DNA from: Oscillospiraceae bacterium
Lineage (GTDB): Bacteria > Bacillota > Clostridia > Oscillospirales > Ruminococcaceae
Reading direction: 5' to 3'
DNA: 10,941 bases
Assembly (NCBI GenBank): GCA_017410745.1
Contig: JAFPPJ010000044.1
Coordinates: 1 to 10,941, forward strand
Position 1 is the first letter of the stretch. The number at the start of each line of letters is the position of its first letter. This document shows, one piece after another, positions 6,644 to 10,941 of this stretch. A program made the position numbers and the translations under genes. The notes below the pieces were generated by a model, which was given only the letters and a program-made list of their open reading frames with translations, was not told where the DNA came from and searched no databases.

Positions 6644-6812
6644 GTGAGATGCGGACAGCAAGTCCGTTTTCAGGGAGGATGCAGACCATGTCGGTGCATA
6701 TGAAGTGTATGTGCAACTGCATATTCTCGGTGCGTGTGTCAGGCACACGCCGCTCTCCCATACCTTGATGTGTATATGCGGCTGTCCTTCGGGCAATGTC
6801 CGCATTTTTTAT
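6644..6812 (+). ncRNA. Structured leader RNA before purE (6S-like or attenuator candidate)
   Basis: The transcript can close on itself: ATGCGGACA (6649-6657) is exactly complementary to TGTCCGCAT (6797-6805), which runs into six T (6805-6810). Inside, GGGAG (6673-6677) pairs with CTCCC (6755-6759) and encloses two hairpins: TGCATAT/ATGTGCA (6695-6701 with 6709-6715) and GCGTGTG/CACACGC (6732-6738 with 6744-6750). Competing local folds exist. CGGAC/GTCCG (6652-6656 with 6662-6666) uses the 5' arm, and ATGCGG/CCGCAT (6776-6781 with 6800-6805) makes a terminator hairpin with the 3' arm. A closed molecule of about 165 nt with a central open region resembles 6S RNA architecture; the mutually exclusive pairings also suit an attenuator. 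No guanine, ZTP, THF or ykkC riboswitch core was recognised. The class is unresolved. Confidence 0.5.
6688..6768 (+). CDS. Possible Cys-rich leader peptide (uORF) in the purE leader
   Basis: A 26-codon ORF starts at an ATG nine bases after AGGGAGG (6672-6678), a stronger ribosome site than that of purE. It begins MSVHMKCMCNCIFSVRV and ends in TRRSPIP and TGA. The C-x-C-x-C run with a nearby His is notable. The GGGAG of the ribosome site is also the 5' arm of the leader stem whose 3' arm lies inside this ORF, so translation and folding would interfere with each other. It may equally be a chance ORF in a structured RNA. I do not recognise the peptide. Confidence 0.3.
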   Translation: MSVHMKCMCNCIFSVRVSGTRRSPIP

Positions 6813-6837
6813 TTTCCGTACGAAAGGATTGATGGTA

Positions 6838-7332
6838 TTGAAAAAGGTCGCAGTTATCATGGGTTCGGACAGTGATCTCCCTATTGTTGAGGGCTGCCTC
6901 TCGGAACTGAAAAACTTCGGCATACCCTTTGAGGCAAGAGTTATGTCAGCTCACCGCACACCCGCTCTTGCGGCTGAATTTGCAGCATCCGCCGAAGAAA
7001 AGGGTTTCGGCGTTATAATCTGTGCGGCCGGCATGGCAGCACACCTTGCGGGAGTAATCGCAGGCAACACCACTCTGCCTGTTATAGGTATCCCGATAAA
7101 GTCTTCATTTGACGGGCTCGATGCCCTTCTCGCCACAGTACAGATGCCCTCGGGCATACCCGTTGCTACAGTTGCGGTAAACGGCGCTAAGAACGCAGCT
7201 ATACTCGCAGCCCAGATGCTCGCTCTCTCCGACGAGGGGCTGAAGACACAGCTCAAGAAGGCAAAGCAGGACATGATAGACGGCGTTGTCAGGAAGGATG
7301 CCGCTCTGCAGGAAAAGATAAAGTCTCTCTGA
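6838..7332 (+). CDS. purE: N5-carboxyaminoimidazole ribonucleotide mutase (PurE, class I)
   Basis: A 164-residue cytosolic enzyme of de novo purine synthesis that interconverts N5-CAIR and CAIR. Family motifs: GSDSDLP (9-15), SAHRTP (37-42), AAGMAAHLAGV (63-73) and QMPSGIPVATVAVNGAKNAA (102-121). The AHR and AAHL patterns fit class I PurE, the mutase that normally works with PurK; no purK lies in this window. The start is debatable. An ATG at 6832 is only three bases after AAAGGA, whereas the TTG at 6838 is nine bases after it and gives the usual KKVAVIMGSDSD N-terminus directly after the initiator. I prefer TTG; the difference is two residues. It is the first full gene after the structured leader and is followed by purC after a 93-bp gap. 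Confidence 0.95.
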   Translation: MKKVAVIMGSDSDLPIVEGCLSELKNFGIPFEARVMSAHRTPALAAEFAASAEEKGFGVIICAAGMAAHLAGVIAGNTTLPVIGIPIKSSFDGLDALLATVQMPSGIPVATVAVNGAKNAAILAAQMLALSDEGLKTQLKKAKQDMIDGVVRKDAALQEKIKSL

Positions 7333-7364
7333 TACAGACGGGCATATACAACAGATCCAATACA

Positions 7365-7380
7365 CCGCAGGGAGCTGCGG
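7365..7380 (+). other. Short hairpin between purE and purC
   Basis: CCGCAG (7365-7370) and CTGCGG (7375-7380) form a perfect 6-bp GC-rich stem with the loop GGAG. There is no T-run, so it is not a typical terminator. It could stabilise or mark a processing point in the operon mRNA. The role is inference. Confidence 0.4.
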
Positions 7381-7425
7381 ATATGATAATGATGAACAAG
7401 AACTGATCTATGGAGGAATGTAAAA

Positions 7426-8139
7426 ATGAACGTTACCAAGGGTGCACAGCTTTACGAGGGCAAGGCAAAGAAGGTTTTCGCTACGAGCGATCCCGATCTC
7501 GTTATCGTTGACTACAAGGACGATGCGACTGCTTTCAACGGTGAAAAGAAGGGCACTATCAGAGGCAAGGGCGTTGTCAACAACAAGATGACCAACTATA
7601 TGCTCTCCCTTCTCGAAAAGGAAGGCGTTCCCACCCACTTTGTAGAGGAGCTCTCCGACCGTGAGACTCTTGTCAAGAAGGTGGAGATAGTTCAGCTCGA
7701 GGTCATCATCAGAAATGTTGCAGCAGGCAGCTTTTCCAAGAGGATGGGCGTTCCCGAGGGCAAGGAGCTCCTCACTCCCATACTCGAATTCAGCTACAAG
7801 AACGACGATCTCGGCGATCCTTTCATAAATGACTACTATGCTCTCGCTCTCGGCGTTGCTACAAGAGAAGAGCTCGACAAGATCGCAGAGTATGCTTTCA
7901 AGGTAAATGACTTCATGAAGAAGTTCTTCAAGGAGCACAACATAGACCTCATCGACTTCAAGATCGAATTCGGACGCTACAAGGGTCAGATAATACTCGC
8001 AGACGAGATATCCCCCGATACCTGCCGCTTCTGGGACAGCACCACTCATGAAAAGCTCGACAAGGATCGTTTCCGCAGAGACATGGGCGGCGTAGAGGAA
8101 GCATATCAGGAAATGATGAAGCGTATATTCGGAGAATAA
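7426..8139 (+). CDS. purC: SAICAR synthetase (PurC)
   Basis: A 237-residue cytosolic ATP-dependent ligase joining CAIR and L-aspartate to give SAICAR, the step after PurE. Length and motifs are standard for the single-domain bacterial enzyme. YEGKAKKVF (10-18) is the nucleotide-binding loop, followed by KDDATAFNG (31-39), [12 protein letters not shown] (91-102), [12 protein letters not shown] (121-132), DFKIEFG (177-183), [12 protein letters not shown] (193-204) and DKDRFRRD (212-219). The start is supported by GGAGG nine bases before the ATG. An ATG-TAA pair between the ribosome site and the start is probably incidental. The purF ATG follows its stop after only three bases, so the two are translationally coupled. 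Confidence 0.97.
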   Translation: MNVTKGAQLYEGKAKKVFATSDPDLVIVDYKDDATAFNGEKKGTIRGKGVVNNKMTNYMLSLLEKEGVPTHFVEELSDRETLVKKVEIVQLEVIIRNVAAGSFSKRMGVPEGKELLTPILEFSYKNDDLGDPFINDYYALALGVATREELDKIAEYAFKVNDFMKKFFKEHNIDLIDFKIEFGRYKGQIILADEISPDTCRFWDSTTHEKLDKDRFRRDMGGVEEAYQEMMKRIFGE

Positions 8140-8142
8140 GAG

Positions 8143-9564
8143 ATGGGCGGATTTTTCGGACTTGCATCCAAGATAGATGCAGTAAATGACGTATTTTTCG
8201 GCACTGACTATCATTCCCACCTGGGCACAAAGCGCGGCGGCATGGTGGCATATTCCGAGGAGAAGGGCTTCCAGCGTGCCATCCACAGCATAGAGAACTC
8301 CCCTTTCCGCACCAAGTTCGAGGATGACATCGAATCGATGGAGGGCAACCTATGCATCGGCTGCATAAGCGACACAGACCCTCAGCCCATACTTCTGCGC
8401 TCCAAGCTCGGCGTATACGCAGTATGCACTGTCGGCATCATAAACAATGACGATGAGATACGCAACGAGATAATGAGCGATCATCTCCAGTCATTTGAAG
8501 TAATGAGCTCCGGCAAAGTGAACTGGAGCACGGTAGCAGGCGCTCTCATCGCACAGAAGGATTCCTTCGAGGAGGGCATCCGCTATATGCAGGAAAAGGT
8601 GAAGGGCACTCTCTCTCTGATGATCCTCACCGAGAACGGCATCATCTGTGCAAGGGACAAGGACGGCAGACTTCCCATAGTCATTGGCAGACGCTATGAC
8701 GGATGGTGCTGCTCCTTTGAATCATTCGCGTTCCAGAAGCTCGGCTATGAGACATACCGCGAGCTTCTCCCCGGTGAGATAGTAAAGCTCACTCCCAGCG
8801 GATGTGAAGTGCTCAGCGAAGGCCATACGGATATGAACATATGCACCTTCCTCTGGACATACTACGGTTATCCCAACTCTGTATACGAGGGCGTTACCGT
8901 AGAGACCATGCGCACACGCAACGGCGAGATCATGGCACAGACCGAGATCGCGAACGGCACTCTCCCCGATGTGGACTATGTATGCGGAATACCCGATTCG
9001 GGCACGCCTCATGCCATAGGCTATGCAAACGGCAGCCATATCCCGTTCGCACGTCCGTTTATCAAGTATACTCCCACATGGCCTCGTTCCTTCATGCCTC
9101 AGAACCAGAAGATGAGAAATCAGGTAGCCAAGATGAAGCTGATACCCGTACACGAGCTTATCGAAGGCAAGCGCCTGCTCTTTGTGGACGACAGCATCGT
9201 AAGAGGCACACAGATGCGCGAGACAGTGGAATTCCTGTATGAGAACGGTGCAAAGGAAGTGCATATGCGCTCTGCCTGTCCTCCCATCATGTATGGCTGC
9301 AAATACCTCAACTTCTCCCGCAGCACATCCGAGCTCGACCTCATCGCGCGCAAGATAATATTCGAGCGCGAGGGCGAGGAAGGTTCGGCATACATAAAGG
9401 ATTATGCGGACAGGAACACCGAAAGGGGCAAATTCCTCCGTGATGAGATATGCCGCCGTCTGAGACTCACAAGTCTCGAATTCCAGTCGCTCGAAGGCAC
9501 TGTAAAGGCCGTAGGTCTCCCCGAGGAAAAGCTCTGCACATACTGCTGGAACGGAAAAGAATGA
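8143..9564 (+). CDS. purF: PurF-like amidophosphoribosyltransferase lacking the catalytic Cys1
   Basis: A 473-residue protein with the two-domain PurF layout. The C-terminal phosphoribosyltransferase domain is well kept: GIPDSGTPHAIGYA (282-295), the PRPP loop LLFVDDSIVRGTQ (345-357) and GAKEVHMRSACPPIMYGCKY (369-388). Cys234, Cys386, Cys465 and Cys468 (LCTYC) fall where the four [4Fe-4S] ligands of the B. subtilis-type enzyme are expected. The N-terminal glutaminase domain is unusual. It starts MGGFFGLAS, with Gly where mature PurF has the nucleophile Cys, and CIGCISDTDPQP replaces the usual HVRYST glutamine-site segment. An in-frame stop three bases upstream (end of purC) rules out a longer N-terminus. 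GGAG is eight bases before the ATG. The expected reaction is PRPP to phosphoribosylamine, but glutamine as nitrogen donor is doubtful; free ammonia or another role is possible. I recall similar Gly-starting homologues in Bacteroidetes. Confidence 0.85.
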   Translation: MGGFFGLASKIDAVNDVFFGTDYHSHLGTKRGGMVAYSEEKGFQRAIHSIENSPFRTKFEDDIESMEGNLCIGCISDTDPQPILLRSKLGVYAVCTVGIINNDDEIRNEIMSDHLQSFEVMSSGKVNWSTVAGALIAQKDSFEEGIRYMQEKVKGTLSLMILTENGIICARDKDGRLPIVIGRRYDGWCCSFESFAFQKLGYETYRELLPGEIVKLTPSGCEVLSEGHTDMNICTFLWTYYGYPNSVYEGVTVETMRTRNGEIMAQTEIANGTLPDVDYVCGIPDSGTPHAIGYANGSHIPFARPFIKYTPTWPRSFMPQNQKMRNQVAKMKLIPVHELIEGKRLLFVDDSIVRGTQMRETVEFLYENGAKEVHMRSACPPIMYGCKYLNFSRSTSELDLIARKIIFEREGEEGSAYIKDYADRNTERGKFLRDEICRRLRLTSLEFQSLEGTVKAVGLPEEKLCTYCWNGKE

Positions 9565-9591
9565 TCCGTAACGCAGCCGCCAATACGTCAT

Positions 9592-9607
9592 ATCGTGCAT
9601 ACACGAT
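9592..9607 (+). other. Short hairpin between purF and purM
   Basis: ATCGTG (9592-9597) and CACGAT (9602-9607) form a perfect 6-bp stem with the loop CATA in the 61-bp gap. There is no T-run, so it is not a clear terminator, and purM is likely read through from the same operon. A ribosome site TAGGAG follows it. Confidence 0.35.
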
Positions 9608-9625
9608 CAACCGATAGGAGATATT

Positions 9626-10660
9626 ATGATAAGTTTTTCTGATAGTTACAAGGAAGCCGGAGTTGATGTCACTGCCGGTTACAAGTCGGTAGAGCTGATG
9701 AAGAGCCATGTGGCAAGGACACAGATACCCGGCGTTATTTCAGGTATCGGCGGCTTCGGAGGTCTGTTCGCTCCTGATATTGCCGGCATGAAAGAGCCTG
9801 TGCTCGTTTCCGGCACCGACGGTGTGGGCACTAAGATAAAGCTCGCATTCCTTATGGACAAGCATGACACAGTCGGCATCGACTGCGTCGCAATGTGCGT
9901 GAATGATATAATATGCTGCGGTGCCAAGCCGCTGTTCTTCCTCGATTACATCGCCTGCGGCAAAAACTTCCCCGAAAAGATAGCATCTATCGTATCCGGC
10001 GTGGCAGAGGGCTGTGTAAGGGCAGGATGTGCCCTCATAGGCGGCGAGACCGCAGAGCATCCGGGTCTTATGCCCGAGGATGAATACGACCTTGCAGGCT
10101 TCTCTGTAGGCGTGGTAGACAAGGCTAAGATACTCGACCCCACAACACAGAAGGCAGGCGATGTGCTTATCGCTATAAAGTCGAGCGGTGTACACTCCAA
10201 TGGCTTCTCACTCATAAGAAAGGTATTTGCCATAAACGAGCAGAACCTGATGAGACATCAGTCCGATCTCGGCACTACTCTCGGCGAATCGCTCCTCACT
10301 CCTACAAGGATATATGTAAAGGCTGTACTGAGCCTTATCGACAGCGTTAAGGTAAAATCCCTCTCCCATATCACAGGCGGCGGCTTCTATGAGAATATCC
10401 CCCGCTCTCTCCCTGCGGGCATTGCCGCAAAGATAGACAGAAGTGCCGTTCAGGTGCTCCCTATCTTCGACCTTATCGCCAAGACAGGCAAGATACCCGA
10501 AAGAGATATGTTCAACACCTTCAACATGGGTGTCGGCATGATCGCATGTGTTGACAAGGCTGATGCCGACAAGGCTATCGCAGCGCTCAAGGCTGCAGGC
10601 GAGGATGCATATGTGATAGGCGAGCTCATTGATTCGGACGAGGGCGTTATCATCGCATAA
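9626..10660 (+). CDS. purM: Phosphoribosylformylglycinamidine cyclo-ligase (AIR synthetase, PurM)
   Basis: A 344-residue cytosolic enzyme that closes FGAM to AIR using ATP; AIR is the entry compound for the PurE step encoded upstream. Length is standard for the family. Motifs: GTDGVGTK (63-70), VNDI (92-95), GGETAEHPG (139-147, more often GGETAEMPG), [11 protein letters not shown] (186-196), [12 protein letters not shown] (249-260) and [11 protein letters not shown] (295-305). The ATG is preceded by TAGGAG with a five-base spacing. It follows purF by 61 bp, and its TAA stop overlaps the ATG of the next gene (TAATG), which implies translational coupling to that membrane protein. Confidence 0.97.
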   Translation: MISFSDSYKEAGVDVTAGYKSVELMKSHVARTQIPGVISGIGGFGGLFAPDIAGMKEPVLVSGTDGVGTKIKLAFLMDKHDTVGIDCVAMCVNDIICCGAKPLFFLDYIACGKNFPEKIASIVSGVAEGCVRAGCALIGGETAEHPGLMPEDEYDLAGFSVGVVDKAKILDPTTQKAGDVLIAIKSSGVHSNGFSLIRKVFAINEQNLMRHQSDLGTTLGESLLTPTRIYVKAVLSLIDSVKVKSLSHITGGGFYENIPRSLPAGIAAKIDRSAVQVLPIFDLIAKTGKIPERDMFNTFNMGVGMIACVDKADADKAIAALKAAGEDAYVIGELIDSDEGVIIA

Positions 10661-10941
10661 TGGATAAAAACAAGAGTACTAAGGTGCTGAAAGCGGTCTC
10701 GACTGTCTTTCTGCCCCTTAGTATCATATCTGTTTCGCTTTTTGCGATAATAGGCTACGGCATGGTATGGGTAGGCTCATCAGGTGAAAAGAAGCGTTAT
10801 TACAAGGGTTCTGCCCTAATGTACTTCATAGAAGCTGTACTCTCCCTTATCAAGCTGTACATCTTCAGCCATTTAGGCGTTATGGGGCGCAGCTTTGCAT
10901 TTGCATTATTCGGTAAACCGGCTTTCACCATCTTCTGGATA
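10660..10941 (+). CDS. Membrane protein of unknown function, N-terminal part, coupled to purM
   Basis: An open frame starts at the ATG overlapping the purM stop by one base (TAATG) and runs off the right edge, giving 94 residues. The start [17 protein letters not shown] is basic, followed by a hydrophobic segment (about 17-38), a polar basic stretch (GEKKRYYKG, 42-50) and a second hydrophobic region (about 52-70). A third probably begins near 78. I do not recognise the family. No ribosome site stands at a proper distance, so translation probably depends on ribosomes ending purM. The usual gene after purM in such clusters would be purN or purH, so a membrane protein here is unexpected. It could be unrelated to purines, or could take part in purine uptake or export; neither can be decided from the visible part. 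Confidence 0.7.
   Translation, partial: MDKNKSTKVLKAVSTVFLPLSIISVSLFAIIGYGMVWVGSSGEKKRYYKGSALMYFIEAVLSLIKLYIFSHLGVMGRSFAFALFGKPAFTIFWI

Noticed and set aside
6644..6831. Known purine-related riboswitch (guanine, ZTP, THF, ykkC/PRPP)
   Set aside because: None of the conserved core sequences I know for these classes could be found by reading. Only stems and a U-run are visible, so the RNA is left unclassified.
6522..6923. Minus-strand frame of 133 codons across the purE leader and purE start
   Set aside because: It overlaps the pur promoter, the structured leader and the PurE N-terminus, and its product looks random.
7365..7380. Terminator between purE and purC
   Set aside because: The hairpin is short and lacks a following T-run, and purC has no visible promoter of its own. 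It is kept only as an mRNA hairpin.
1..10941. CRISPR array, insertion sequence, tRNA or rRNA
   Set aside because: No regularly spaced repeats, transposase-like protein, terminal inverted repeats or tRNA/rRNA-like segments were seen on either strand.

Overview
The window looks like chromosome from an anaerobic, plant-fibre-associated Clostridia member, most likely a Ruminococcus-type (Oscillospiraceae) gut or rumen bacterium. This is inferred from a GH5 cellulase lipoprotein with a CBM2-like domain, a clostridial feo locus (feoA, feoB and a Cys-rich FeoB-associated peptide), the ACT (UPF0237) plus PFL-family (UPF0210/DUF711) pair, and a purE-purC-purF-purM cluster with strong Shine-Dalgarno sequences. 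No mobile element, CRISPR array, tRNA or rRNA was seen.

Layout: everything left of about 6.3 kb reads on the minus strand and everything right of about 6.6 kb on the plus strand, so the two halves diverge from one intergenic region (6307-6837). The minus half holds two units. The distal unit begins with an extended -10 promoter at 3191-3219 and runs cellulase, then ACT-domain protein, then PFL-family protein (cut by the left edge). Its genes are only 15 bp apart and I see no terminator between them. The promoter-proximal unit is the feo locus, read from a TTGACA/TATCAT promoter in front of feoA and closed by an intrinsic terminator at 3310-3335. Three copies of an operator-like element, GTTAG-N6-CTA, lie in the feoA promoter, further upstream, and between feoA and feoB. 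They suggest iron control by a DtxR/IdeR/MntR-family repressor. A terminator-like hairpin separates feoA from feoB.

The plus half is a de novo purine operon. A sigma-A-type promoter (6609-6637) makes a roughly 190-nt leader that can fold into a closed, branched structure ending in a U-run. The leader also contains a short Cys-rich ORF with a good ribosome site. Then follow purE, purC, purF and purM, and a membrane protein of unknown function whose ATG overlaps the purM stop. PurE and PurC act on successive steps (AIR to N5-CAIR/CAIR to SAICAR), PurF makes phosphoribosylamine at the head of the pathway, and PurM makes AIR, the substrate entering the PurE step.

The points most worth a second look are: the PurF-like protein, which keeps the PRPP site and all four expected Fe-S cysteines but lacks the N-terminal catalytic cysteine of the glutaminase domain; the structured purE leader; the repeated iron-box-like operators; the roughly 120-residue extracytoplasmic insert in FeoB; and the unknown membrane protein coupled to purM.
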